This document shows positions 12,828-19,721 of a DNA stretch of 19,721 nucleotides, piece after piece. The stretch spans positions 1 to 19,721 of the forward strand of contig JAHJSK010000008.1 in NCBI GenBank assembly GCA_018830365.1, read 5' to 3'. The stretch is from Patescibacteria group bacterium (lineage in GTDB: Bacteria > Patescibacteriota > Minisyncoccia > Minisyncoccales > CG1-02-41-26). A program made the position numbers and the translations under genes. The notes under the pieces were generated by a model. It did not search any database and was not told the origin of the DNA. It saw only the letters and a program-made list of their open reading frames with translations. Position 1 is the first letter of the stretch. Each line of letters opens with the position of its first letter.

Positions 12828-13031
12828 CTACTTTTCTTCGTCTAAATCCTTTTTTACTTTTTCAAATTCGTTTTCAATTTCTTTTAATCGCTCCCTGCTT
12901 GTTTTAATCAAACTTACTCCTTGCTTAACTTTATCAAGTCCCGCTTCCACATCCACTTCTTCTTGTTCGTCAAACCATTTAATAATTTCTTCCAAGTTTT
13001 GCAATAAATTTTTGAGTTTATTTTTTTCCAT
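12828..13031 (-). CDS. xseB: Exodeoxyribonuclease VII small subunit
   Basis: XseB is a short helical hairpin protein that binds several-fold to XseA in exonuclease VII, which degrades single-stranded DNA. This 67-aa protein fits in length and pattern: NLEEIIKWFDEQEEVDVEAG, then LDKVKQGVSLIK and a coiled second helix with SRERLKEIENEFEKV. It follows xseA by 58 bases on the same strand, the usual pairing. Confidence 0.88.
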   Translation of the reverse strand: MEKNKLKNLLQNLEEIIKWFDEQEEVDVEAGLDKVKQGVSLIKTSRERLKEIENEFEKVKKDLDEEK

Positions 13032-13089
13032 AAAACAGCGAAATTATAAAAATACTTTTGACCTTTTATTCCAATAAATCATAGAGGTG

Positions 13090-14457
13090 TCATCCTTCTA
13101 TGTTGCTAACTTCAGACTTTATTTTACCATCAGAAACCAAAATATCAATTTCATCTCCGAGCTTTGTTTGTTTTACACTTCTTATTATTTTGCCTTCAAT
13201 GGACGCAATGCTGTATCCTAATTTTAATTGACGCATAGGATTAACATTGCGCAGATGTTTTTCAGCTTTGTTTAAAAAATCAGCTGTTGCGTCTATTTTC
13301 TTTTTTAAATTTGTAAAAAGCAGGGAAGGAAAACGATTGATAGATTTTTCAACATTTTTTAAAGTAAAAATTGTTAATTCTAATTTTTTGGCAAACCGGG
13401 TCGTAATTGTTTTGAATTTTTCAAAAATAGATTCGGCTTTTTTTCTCAATTCCAAATTCAAAATTTCCAGTTGATGTTTTTTTGCAAAAAGCGTTTCTCT
13501 GTATTTGTTAGTAATATGCTGCTCAAAAATTTTAAGGCGAGCCGACGCTTTTTCCCATGATTTGTTTAAAGCCACAGCAGTAAGAGACGGCGTAGAAACC
13601 ATTAAATCCGCAACAAGAGAAGCGAGCGGCGCGTCTTGCTCATGCCCAATTCCGCAAAGCACTGGAACATTTGCTTGGCTAATTTTTCTTACCAATGCCT
13701 CATTATTAAACGCTTGCAAACTTTCAATACTTCCGCCCCCGCGAATAATAACCAGAACATCAATGTCCTTGTTTTGAAAATAATCCATAGCCAAAATTAA
13801 ATCCCGCACAGCGGCTTGGCCTTCCACTTTTGAATCTATAAATTTAATCTGAAATCCATGCCGTCCCAGATTGGTCAGGAAATCATGAATTACCGCGCCT
13901 GTTTCCGAAGTGATTAACCCGATTTTTTGTGGAAATTCCGGGATAATCTTTTTTCGTTCCATTGCAAATAATCCTTCGCCCGCTAATTTATTTTTGAGTT
14001 GTTCGTACGCTTTTTTAAGAGCTCCTTCGCCAACTAATTCCGCTGTGCGCGCTTTAAAAGACAAGCGGCCGATTGGTTTATAAATGTCCGGGGAACCCTC
14101 AACAATAATTTCCATACCAATTTCAAATGCAATTCCGCTGACTCGGTAATCGCTTTTCCACATCAAGCAATTAAGAATGCTTTTATCCTTGTTGTCTTTT
14201 AAGGAAAAATAAATAACATTTTCTCTGGTATCCAAACTGCTAATTTCGCCTTGAACCCGGGCTTTTTGTTGACGCAATTGGCTGTTTAATAAATCCAAAT
14301 ATCTACTCACAGAAAATGGCTCTTTGCCAGTTTTGTTTTTCTGGTTCTCGTTTTCCCGCTCTGCAATTTCATGGTTCGCGTTTTCTTGGTTTGCGATTAT
14401 TTTTTTTCCATGTTTTTGCTCCCTTATCAATTTTTGTAATAAATTTTCATTTTCCAT
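13090..14457 (-). CDS. xseA: Exodeoxyribonuclease VII large subunit
   Basis: XseA is the catalytic subunit of exonuclease VII, acting on single-stranded DNA from both ends in repair. The 455-aa protein has an N-terminal OB-fold (about 47-140; FSVSRYLDLLNSQLRQQ, VQGEISSL, YFSLKD), the catalytic core with IGLITSETGAVIHDF and RGGGSIESLQAFN (229-241), then GIGHEQDAPLASLVAD (249-264) and STPSLTA, and a long coiled-coil C-terminal half ending with the LKLGYSIA segment. The first 46 residues (rich in E, N and K) precede the family's usual start, so a shorter start is possible, but no better internal ATG is obvious. It is co-directional with xseB. Confidence 0.95.
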   Translation of the reverse strand: MENENLLQKLIREQKHGKKIIANQENANHEIAERENENQKNKTGKEPFSVSRYLDLLNSQLRQQKARVQGEISSLDTRENVIYFSLKDNKDKSILNCLMWKSDYRVSGIAFEIGMEIIVEGSPDIYKPIGRLSFKARTAELVGEGALKKAYEQLKNKLAGEGLFAMERKKIIPEFPQKIGLITSETGAVIHDFLTNLGRHGFQIKFIDSKVEGQAAVRDLILAMDYFQNKDIDVLVIIRGGGSIESLQAFNNEALVRKISQANVPVLCGIGHEQDAPLASLVADLMVSTPSLTAVALNKSWEKASARLKIFEQHITNKYRETLFAKKHQLEILNLELRKKAESIFEKFKTITTRFAKKLELTIFTLKNVEKSINRFPSLLFTNLKKKIDATADFLNKAEKHLRNVNPMRQLKLGYSIASIEGKIIRSVKQTKLGDEIDILVSDGKIKSEVSNIEG

Positions 14458-14573
14458 AAATTTTAATAATCTAAATTTTTTTTGTCTTTGTTAGTTGTCA
14501 AATATCCCGCCCTTGCCAATGTTACGGCGGGCAAGCAAATGTTAATTGTCAAATGTTAAATGTCAAATGTTTT
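14458..14573. repeat. Short AT/GC repeat cluster between the nuclease gene and xseA
   Basis: TGTCAAATGT-like simple repeats (near 14497-14505 and 14543-14570) surround a GC-rich core with cccgcccttgcc and cggcgggcaag, which can pair partly. The same arrangement, GTCAAATG repeats around a GC-rich core, occurs at 9889-9975. Confidence 0.5.
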
Positions 14574-15176
14574 TTATTTTTTCGTCCATTTGCACCCGAT
14601 TTTATTTTCTCGCGCCTGTTTTTCGGCATTAGAAATTTCTTTATGATATTTAATATTTTCAGGAAAAAAATAAGCTACTGCTAATCCATTTTTTGTTAAT
14701 TCCAAGCTTACATTTGAGCCATTAACAAATACATATCTCAAATACCGGCAATACTTGTCTAAATTTTCCTCTCCTTTTTCTAATTTCACTTCTTGATTTA
14801 AAATCAATTCTTCCAATTTATTTTTTGCCCCGTCATAGCAAGGATAATTTTTTTCATCTGCGTTAATGCCTAAAATCCGCACCGAATAACCGCCCTCAAT
14901 TAAAAAAGTGTCTCCATCAATAATTTTAGTGGCTAATTTAATTGCATTGTCAGCCAGCTCGGGTATGTTTTCGCATTTTTGATTTTTGGGTAATACTGGT
15001 GTTTCCTTTTCGGACAAGGTTGACATCTCTTTTTTTGGCAAGAATGCTCTGTCCTTTATTTTTCCTAATTTTTCTTTTTCCATTTTAATCACGGAAAAAT
15101 AAATCATTCCTTCCATAATTAAAATTCCCGCAACAATCGCCAAAACTATTTTGTTTTTCCGTAAATTTTTTTTCAT
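14574..15176 (-). CDS. Thermonuclease (SNase-like) family protein, membrane-anchored or secreted
   Basis: This 200-aa protein is a staphylococcal-nuclease-like phosphodiesterase that would act outside the membrane. A KKNLRKNK patch is followed by a hydrophobic segment at about 10-28 (signal anchor), a charged linker, and the nuclease domain from about 78. IIDGDTFLI (85-93), VRILGINADE (99-108) and DKYCRYLRYVFV (140-151) correspond to the metal-binding Asp, the catalytic Arg35, Glu43 and Arg87 positions of SNase. The IGCKW ending is typical. A role in degrading external DNA for nutrients, or in uptake together with ComFC, is inference. It precedes xseA by 116 bases of repeat-containing DNA. 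Confidence 0.87.
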   Translation of the reverse strand: MKKNLRKNKIVLAIVAGILIMEGMIYFSVIKMEKEKLGKIKDRAFLPKKEMSTLSEKETPVLPKNQKCENIPELADNAIKLATKIIDGDTFLIEGGYSVRILGINADEKNYPCYDGAKNKLEELILNQEVKLEKGEENLDKYCRYLRYVFVNGSNVSLELTKNGLAVAYFFPENIKYHKEISNAEKQARENKIGCKWTKK

Positions 15177-15431
15177 AAATTTTCAATAGGTTTTTATGGA
15201 GCACTTTGACCCTGCTTTGCCGCAAGCCCCGCCCTTTAGGGCGGGGAGGTTGACAAATTTTGTAATTCAAAATTAAAAATTCAAAATTGATTCGAAATCA
15301 ACCCTACGGGGAGTCTTGAACTTCGTTCAATCCAGCAAAATTAGAAATTTAAAATTTTAAAACCAAAAAGCTACAAGCTAAAAAGCTATCCGTGGGAGCG
15401 TTCATAAAAATTGTAAATTACTTATGGCGGG
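15177..15431. other. Repeat-bearing gap between the CCA enzyme and nuclease genes
   Basis: Contains a perfect hairpin CCCCGCCC-TTTA-GGGCGGGG (15227-15246), a copy of the AATCAACCCTACGGGG repeat (about 15297-15312) followed by GAACTTCGTTC, and AAAAGCTA repeats (about 15367-15388). No gene is supported. Confidence 0.65.
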
Positions 15432-17054
15432 TTAGGTTACCCAATATTTTTCTTTTGTCATTTCATCTCTTTTTGTTTCTATTTTTTCAATTTCTTTTTT
15501 AGATGATTCAGTTAATTTTTTCAGCTCTTGCTCAGACATTTTACCTAAACATTCAATTTCTTTTTCTAAAAATTCTTGATCATTTTTTTCAGGGTCAATA
15601 AGGACTTGATCTAAAAGGCAGGAAAGAATTTGTCCTACTTTGGGTCCGGGAGAAATTTTTAAAATTGTCATTACATCGTTGCCGGAAACTTTTAGCATAT
15701 GAGGCGAAATAGGGTCTTGCGAAACCTTTTCAAAAAGATATTTTAAATGTCTTAATTTATAAGGTTCCGCTTTTGGCACGCCAGAACCGATTCTATCCGC
15801 TTGCCGCACTTTTAAAAGTTCTAAAATGTTTTCCTTGCCTACTTTTTTTAAAAGACGCCTAACAGACGAGTCGCCAACTTCGTCTACATTATAGTAAAAC
15901 AAATGATACCTTACTAATTTGACAATTTTATCGCTATCTTTTTTGGGAAATTTTAAACGGCTTAAAATTTGTTCTGTGATTTTTGCCCCCACAACTTCGT
16001 GATTGTAAAAAGTAGAGTCAAGTCCTTCTCCTTGTTTTACGCGCGGTTTTCCAACATCGTGAAGCAAAGCGGCAAATCGCGTTGCCATAGAAAATTTTTT
16101 TTGACACGCAAAATTTAAACTCAACAAACTATGTTGATAAATTTGATAAATATGATGTTTGTTTTGGGTATTATTAAACCCTTGCTCTAATTCTGGGATT
16201 ATGTAATGAAGAAGATTTTTTTTACGCAAAATTTCTATGCCCTTTGCTCCATTTTGGGACTTTATTATTTTGAGTAATTCATCGCGGATTCTTTCTTGGG
16301 AAACATAAGAAAGCAAACCAGCGTTTTTTTGAATAGCTTGTTCGGTTTTTTCTTCTATTGTCCAGATTTTAGCGTCAAGACAAACAGCAAACCTGATTGC
16401 TCTCATTATTCTCAAAGCGTCCTCATTGAAACGATTTTCTGGCTCGCCCACTGCTTTGATAATTTTATTTTCCAAATTTTTTTGTCCGCCAAAAGGATCA
16501 ATAATTTTAAAATTCCCATGCTCAATAAACAATGTCCCTTTTTTATTTTTTGGAATTTGGAGCTTGGAATTTTTTTGAGATTTATTTGCAATTTGCAATT
16601 TGCAATTTGCAATTTGCAATTCCACATCTATTGCCATTGCGTTTACGGTAAAATCGCGGCGAGCCAAGTCCTGCTCAATGGTTTTTGCCCATTTTACCTC
16701 ATCAGGGTGTCTTTTGTCTGTGTATTTTTCCTCTGTTCTGAAAGGAGTTATTTCAATCTCCATATATTCCGGTTCAGGTTGGCTTTCTTGTTCTTCTGAA
16801 TTTTCAGAAAAAATTTTAGGAAATGATTTTTTTGATTTTTCTATCAGAACCGTGACCGTGCCAAATTTATTATTTGAAAAACTTTTTAAGAAAATTTTGC
16901 CGATTTCTTCTGGCTCGGCATTAGTGGCAATATCCCAGTCCTCTGGCTCCGCGCCTCGCAAAATGTCCCTGACGCAACCACCCACAATATAGGCATCAAA
17001 GCCTTGGTTTTTTAATTGTTCAATAACAAATTTTACTTCTGAAGGAATTAACAT
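15432..17054 (-). CDS. cca: CCA-adding tRNA nucleotidyltransferase with HD domain and repeat-derived insertion
   Basis: This enzyme adds or repairs the 3' CCA of tRNAs. The 540-aa protein has the class II nucleotidyltransferase head with GGCVRD (25-30), the catalytic DWD (39-41), RRDFTVNAMAID (132-143) and KIIDPFGG (183-190), then the tRNA-binding body (NRFNEDALRIMRAIRFA), an HD domain (His308, HD 332-333 in LLHDVGKPR) and a C-terminal extension. Two insertions enlarge the head. One is an acidic segment at about 73-97. The other (about 144-175) comes from a tandem ATTTGCA DNA repeat and reads LQIANCKLQIAN. Core catalytic residues are intact, so it is probably functional. tRNA-Pro in this window lacks an encoded CCA and would be a substrate. 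Confidence 0.94.
   Translation of the reverse strand: MLIPSEVKFVIEQLKNQGFDAYIVGGCVRDILRGAEPEDWDIATNAEPEEIGKIFLKSFSNNKFGTVTVLIEKSKKSFPKIFSENSEEQESQPEPEYMEIEITPFRTEEKYTDKRHPDEVKWAKTIEQDLARRDFTVNAMAIDVELQIANCKLQIANKSQKNSKLQIPKNKKGTLFIEHGNFKIIDPFGGQKNLENKIIKAVGEPENRFNEDALRIMRAIRFAVCLDAKIWTIEEKTEQAIQKNAGLLSYVSQERIRDELLKIIKSQNGAKGIEILRKKNLLHYIIPELEQGFNNTQNKHHIYQIYQHSLLSLNFACQKKFSMATRFAALLHDVGKPRVKQGEGLDSTFYNHEVVGAKITEQILSRLKFPKKDSDKIVKLVRYHLFYYNVDEVGDSSVRRLLKKVGKENILELLKVRQADRIGSGVPKAEPYKLRHLKYLFEKVSQDPISPHMLKVSGNDVMTILKISPGPKVGQILSCLLDQVLIDPEKNDQEFLEKEIECLGKMSEQELKKLTESSKKEIEKIETKRDEMTKEKYWVT
16584..16618. repeat. 7-bp tandem repeat ATTTGCA x5 inside cca
   Basis: Five exact ATTTGCA units, followed by a partial one, lie within the cca coding sequence. 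On the coding strand three 7-mers equal seven codons, producing the LQIANCK heptapeptide repeat. Since 7 is not a multiple of 3, gain or loss of one unit would break the gene. Confidence 0.95.
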
Positions 17055-17065
17055 AGATTATTAAA

Positions 17066-17122
17066 CGCAACCTGCCCGCAATGCTTCGCCCGACCGCAAC
17101 GATGTAGCAACTTCGAGCGGGC
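17066..17122 (+). repeat. 57-bp GC-rich repeat, left flank of the permease gene
   Basis: Starts cgcaacctgcccgcaatgct and matches 18538-18594 in the same orientation with two mismatches. It continues to about 17196 as a long GC-rich hairpin region (cgcccgcctgcaacgctttg against caaagcgttgcaggcgg). It occupies most of the gap between cca and the permease; no gene is present there. Confidence 0.85.
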
Positions 17123-17210
17123 CTGCCCGCATTGCTACGCCCGCCTGCAACGCTTTGCGTAGCAATGCGGGCAGGCAAAGCGTTGCAGGCGGGAGCAAAA
17201 AATGAATTTT

Positions 17211-17240
17211 GAATTTAGAATTTTGAATCAAATTCGAATG
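17211..17240 (+). repeat. 30-bp dispersed repeat, copy 2
   Basis: Identical to 1376-1405, same orientation, again next to a GC-rich hairpin repeat. Confidence 0.7.
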
Positions 17241-17297
17241 AACGAATTTTAAAATTAGAGCATTCCTGGGATGCACTTGAACGCTTAATTTGAAAAC

Positions 17298-17320
17298 AAA
17301 AGGAGAGTATGTCTCCTTTT
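17298..17320 (-). terminator. Intrinsic terminator downstream of the permease
   Basis: AAAAGGAGA (17298-17306) and TCTCCTTTT (17312-17320) form a perfect 9-bp stem with a 5-base loop. On the minus strand the stem is followed by TTTTGTTTTC, as expected for termination about 20-40 bases after the permease stop codon. It could also work on the plus strand. Confidence 0.6.
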
Positions 17321-17339
17321 TCTCGCTCGCTTGGGTCAA

Positions 17340-18476
17340 TTAAATCAGCAAGATTATTGTTTGCCAAATTATTCCCAGACCAAATATAGCCATTATAAAA
17401 TATAATAATGGCTTGGGGATATTTAAGGAATAAGCTGGTTTTTCTTCTCCCATTTTTTTGGCTTTTAAATAGCAAAGTATAATCGTTATTCCGGAACAAC
17501 CCAAAGAAAGAGCGCCGCTGATACCAATAAGCTGAATAAAGGAAGTTGTTTTGCTTAAAAAAATAAAAAAAGGCAAGAATAAAGCCAATGCCCAAGAAAA
17601 AAATTTATTTATGCCAAAGTCAAAAATATAAATTCTTTTTAAAGTAAGTCCAATGTTTAAGAAAGAAGTGGTGATTGATAATGTCCCAAAAATTGTTCCC
17701 AAAAGTAATATCCCTGGGCCTAAAAAATTTCCTAAGCCCAAAATAGCGTTTTCTGTGATATTTTGGCCAGCCACTCCAACTGCTGTTAAAGTGAATAAAA
17801 GGTAGAGAAAGAAAGGAATGGCTGTCCCGCAAATTATAGCTTTTTTCAGTAAATGTTTTTCTTTTTCCAAAATATCTTCCATTGATGGAATAATCAATTC
17901 TCCGCTTAAAGCAAATAAAATTACTCCGAATGGAAGAAAAAATTGAGAAATGTCAAAAGTAAAAAAATTTTGAACATTTATTTTGGGAAAACCAAAAAAA
18001 GAAATAATGATTATTACAGCAAAAAGAAAAAAGCTCATCAAAAGTTCAATTTTGCCTATTGTTTTAAGTCCTGCCAAAATTGCCAAGGCGCAAACAAAGA
18101 AAAAAATTATGCTGTAGACAAAAGGGCTTGCGGAAAAAATTGGAGAGAAAATAGTGTGTAAAAAATTGCCAATAATGAGCAAATAAGCGGTCAATGCGCT
18201 ATAAAGCCCAAGCGCGCCGACAATAAAAACAATATACTTCCATTTTTTTCCAAAATAAAGTTCTGCATAGCCAGCTAAATAATGACTTTTTTTTGTTCTT
18301 AACGCGACTTCGCCATAGCAGAGATTTAAAATAAGAACGATTATTCCCAAAAAAAACAAATAAAAAATTCCCGGGAAAAATCCAAAACGAGCAATAACAT
18401 AAGGAATGCCAAAGACTCCCGCCCCAACAATGGTGCCGATTAAAATAGCCACAGCATAAAAAAAATTTTTAGACAT
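17340..18476 (-). CDS. Amino acid permease, HAAAP/AAAP-like (aromatic amino acid or similar)
   Basis: This 378-aa polytopic membrane protein has about 11 hydrophobic segments. Its start, AVAILIGTIVGAGVFGIPYV, with the broken-helix GxxxGAGxxGxPY signature, is characteristic of the hydroxy/aromatic amino acid permeases (TyrP/Mtr/TnaB) and related APC-superfamily carriers. The FFLPFGVILFALSGELIIPS segment, with Gly/Ser-rich helix 6, and the later ME-(EK)-rich loop also fit. The substrate is inferred only at the level of amino acid, by cation symport. I start at the ATG at 18476; the longer frame to 18656 adds 60 residues translated from repeat DNA. The gene is bracketed by 57-bp direct repeats. 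Confidence 0.82.
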   Translation of the reverse strand: MSKNFFYAVAILIGTIVGAGVFGIPYVIARFGFFPGIFYLFFLGIIVLILNLCYGEVALRTKKSHYLAGYAELYFGKKWKYIVFIVGALGLYSALTAYLLIIGNFLHTIFSPIFSASPFVYSIIFFFVCALAILAGLKTIGKIELLMSFFLFAVIIIISFFGFPKINVQNFFTFDISQFFLPFGVILFALSGELIIPSMEDILEKEKHLLKKAIICGTAIPFFLYLLFTLTAVGVAGQNITENAILGLGNFLGPGILLLGTIFGTLSITTSFLNIGLTLKRIYIFDFGINKFFSWALALFLPFFIFLSKTTSFIQLIGISGALSLGCSGITIILCYLKAKKMGEEKPAYSLNIPKPLLYFIMAIFGLGIIWQTIILLI

Positions 18477-18537
18477 ATAACAAAGCGCAAAACGAAAAGC
18501 GCAAAACGAAAAATAAAAGAAAACTAAAAAGTCAAAA

Positions 18538-18594
18538 CGCAACCTGCCCGCAATGCTTCGCCCGACCGCAACGACGTAGCAACTTCGGGCGGGC
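18538..18594 (+). repeat. 57-bp GC-rich repeat, right flank of the permease gene
   Basis: Direct copy of 17066-17122 with two mismatches (gacgtag for gatgtag, cgggcggg for cgagcggg). A more diverged relative lies at about 19467-19542 beside rplK. Confidence 0.85.
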
Positions 18595-18682
18595 ATAGCG
18601 ATGTAGGCGGGAGCAAAATACAAATTCCGTCGGCACCCGAAGCAAAACCCCGCCAACCTACTCTCAAAGAGCAGAACCCAAC

Positions 18683-18751
18683 AAAAAAGTTTTCTTTCCT
18701 TTTAGAAAAAAAATCACGAGCCAAATTAAAAAATGCAAAGAAAACTTTTTT
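18683..18751. repeat. 15-bp perfect inverted repeat
   Basis: AAAAAAGTTTTCTTT (18683-18697) is the exact reverse complement of AAAGAAAACTTTTTT (18737-18751), with 39 bases between. It is located before the tRNA-Val 3' end. Confidence 0.75.
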
Positions 18752-18808
18752 GCGAAATACCGAGCGAAGCAAGCGGCGGTAGGGTGAAGCGAGACAACTA
18801 ATCAACTT

Positions 18809-18885
18809 TGGTGGACGATGCTGGACTCGAACCAGCGGCCTCGTCGATGTGAACGACGCGCTCTAACCAGCTGAGCTAATCGTCC
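18809..18885 (-). tRNA. tRNA-Val (anticodon CAC), CCA encoded
   Basis: Cloverleaf on the minus strand: acceptor GGACGAT/ATCGTCC with A73; D arm GCTC-AGCTGGTTA-GAGC; anticodon stem CGTCG/CGACG around TTCACAT, giving anticodon CAC (reads GTG); variable loop AGGCC; T arm GCTGG-TTCGAGT-CCAGC. The three bases after A73 are CCA (18809-18811), so the 3' end is genome-encoded, unlike tRNA-Pro in this window. Confidence 0.95.
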
Positions 18886-18959
18886 GAAGAGATAGCTATT
18901 AGTGTGAAAGTGCGGTGCGTTACTGTTGAAGCTAACTGCCCAAAATTTTTGTTGGACAA

Positions 18960-18979
18960 GCTAAAAAAGAGTTTTTAGC
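18960..18979 (-). terminator. Weak terminator-like hairpin after rplK
   Basis: GCTAAAAA (18960-18967) pairs perfectly with TTTTTAGC (18972-18979) around AGAG, 33 bases after the rplK stop. The T-tract is inside the stem and not behind it, so termination is uncertain. Confidence 0.3.
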
Positions 18980-19011
18980 GTTGATTATGCTCTCCATTCC
19001 GCAAAAATTTT

Positions 19012-19431
19012 TTACTCAATATCAATTCCCATGTTGTCAGCAGTTCCTTTAATAATTTTCATCGCTTCATGGATGTCTTCAGTATTTAAATCAGACATTT
19101 TTTTCAAAGCAATTTCCTCTAATTGAGCTTTGGTGATTTTGCCTACTTTTTTTGTATTTGGAATTCCTGACCCCTTTTCAATTCCCGCCGCTTTTTTTAA
19201 AAGCTCAGAAGTTAAAGGGGTTTTTAAAATAAAACTAAAACTCCTGTCTTCAAAAACAGTGACCTCAACTGGAATAATAAACCCCGCTTGATCTTTTGTT
19301 GCGTCGTTAAATTTTTGACAGAAATCTCCAATATTTACTCCGCGCGACGCCAAACTCGGACCAACTGGAGGAGCTGGGTTAGCCCTCCCTGCTGGTATAT
19401 GAAGTTTTACTATTGCTGTTATTTTTGCCAT
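19012..19431 (-). CDS. rplK: 50S ribosomal protein L11
   Basis: L11 binds 23S rRNA at the GTPase-associated centre. The 139-aa protein has normal length, with the N-terminal VKLHIPAGRANPAPPVGPSL segment and the C-terminal rRNA-binding domain (GKITKAQLEEIALKKMSDLN, then the TADNMGIDIE ending). It follows nusG on the same strand, the conserved order. The expected next gene, rplA, is absent: tRNA-Val and the permease come instead. A GC-rich repeat cluster separates it from nusG. Confidence 0.97.
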   Translation of the reverse strand: MAKITAIVKLHIPAGRANPAPPVGPSLASRGVNIGDFCQKFNDATKDQAGFIIPVEVTVFEDRSFSFILKTPLTSELLKKAAGIEKGSGIPNTKKVGKITKAQLEEIALKKMSDLNTEDIHEAMKIIKGTADNMGIDIE

Positions 19432-19667
19432 ATTTTAAAAAAATAAAAAATAAAAAATCAAAATGTAACCTGTCCGCAATGCTTTGCCTGCCCGCAATGC
19501 TTCGCATAGCGTTGCAGGCGGGCATAGCGATGCAGGCGGAAATGACAATGTAAAATTTAAAAATTTAAAAAATAAAGCGGAGCAAAAAAGAATTTTATAT
19601 GACTGGGGAAGTCGGGGCGGGCTTGTTCTCACATAAAATCCTTTTTTGCGGAGCGTTCTTAAATATT
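19432..19667. repeat. Two repeat elements between nusG and rplK
   Basis: 19467-19542 is a GC-rich block (ccgcaatgctttgcctgccc ... gcgttgcaggcggg) related to the 57-bp repeats. 19582-19602 and 19629-19649 are 21-base inverted arms (GCAAAAAAGAATTTTATATGA, two mismatches) around a 26-base GC-rich centre, similar in plan to 9700-9820. Open frames here are repeat translation. Confidence 0.75.
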
Positions 19668-19721
19668 TTATAATTTTTTAATTTGAAGAGAATCAACCTC
19701 AACAGGCGTATCTCGTCCAAA
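19668..19721 (-). CDS. nusG: Transcription antitermination protein NusG, C-terminal end (partial)
   Basis: The 17 codons before the TAA at 19668-19670 read FGRDTPVEVDSLQIKKL, the last strand and tail of the NusG KOW domain (compare FGR-TPVEL-F-QV-K). The rest of the gene runs off the right edge of the window. Position directly upstream of rplK is the conserved arrangement. Confidence 0.85.
   Translation of the reverse strand, partial: FGRDTPVEVDSLQIKKL

Larger units (their letters stand above)
18477..18808. other. Gene-free repeat region between the permease and tRNA-Val
   Basis: Contains CGCAAAACGAAAA short direct repeats (about 18486-18512), the 57-bp repeat (18538-18594) and its GC-rich tail, and a 15-bp perfect inverted repeat (18683-18697 with 18737-18751). 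No gene is supported. Confidence 0.6.

Noticed and set aside
17061..17339. Open frame of 92 codons between cca and the permease
   Set aside because: It consists of translated 57-bp repeat and AT-rich repeat, with EALRAG-type peptides.
18477..18656. Upstream extension of the permease and the 93-codon frame at 18524-18805
   Set aside because: Both translate repeat DNA; the permease fold starts at the ATG at 18476.

Overview
This window looks like a chromosomal segment from a Candidate Phyla Radiation (Patescibacteria, Parcubacteria-like) bacterium. Coding DNA is AT-rich and poly-A/poly-lysine-rich. Most starts lack a Shine-Dalgarno site, and several probable transcripts are leaderless or short-leadered. 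The intergenic gaps are full of GC-rich hairpin repeats, including a CCTGCCTGCGGTAGGCAGG-type palindrome. The gene set also fits: RNase Y, a stand-alone EF-Tu domain 2-like protein, endonuclease Q and ComFC. This assignment is an inference from gene content and composition; no 16S gene is present.

Layout. 1-251: possible insertion-sequence end and a promoter. 252-1331: LysM-LysM-M23 cell-wall peptidase. 1332-1747: repeat-rich gap and promoter. 1748-3286: RNase Y. 3451-4155: HU gene between two inverted copies of a 144-bp three-hairpin repeat. 4163-5023: phosphomannomutase-like HAD protein, convergent with the minus-strand block that follows. 8275 down to 4998 (minus): a restriction-modification pair, an Mth938-domain protein, ComFC and RuvC. 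9632-8382: endonuclease Q. 10244-9975: EF-Tu-like small protein. 11253-10356: DUF3419/BtaA-like protein, preceded by the third 144-bp repeat. 12154-11409: an unknown gene split in two frames at a slippery heptamer. Then, all on minus: tRNA-Pro(CGG), an unknown 99-aa protein, xseB, xseA, a membrane-anchored nuclease, the CCA-adding enzyme, an amino-acid permease, tRNA-Val(CAC), rplK and the tail of nusG.

Functional picture. Much of the window concerns nucleic-acid processing: Holliday-junction resolution (RuvC), deaminated-base repair (EndoQ), exonuclease VII, RNA decay (RNase Y), tRNA 3'-end synthesis (CCA enzyme), DNA import (ComFC, perhaps the secreted/anchored nuclease) and a type II restriction-modification system.

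The most unusual signal is non-coding. Three 144-bp copies share three hairpins, and one stem has a paired (compensatory) change between copies. Each copy sits directly next to a start codon. Two copies bracket the HU gene in inverted orientation, and a good promoter lies upstream of the repeat, so the HU mRNA would carry the repeat as a structured 5' leader. Other points of note are a gene joined by a canonical U UUA AAA -1 slippery site, a homopolymer frameshift in its neighbour, a heptanucleotide tandem repeat inserted inside the CCA-adding enzyme, and 57-bp direct repeats flanking the permease gene.
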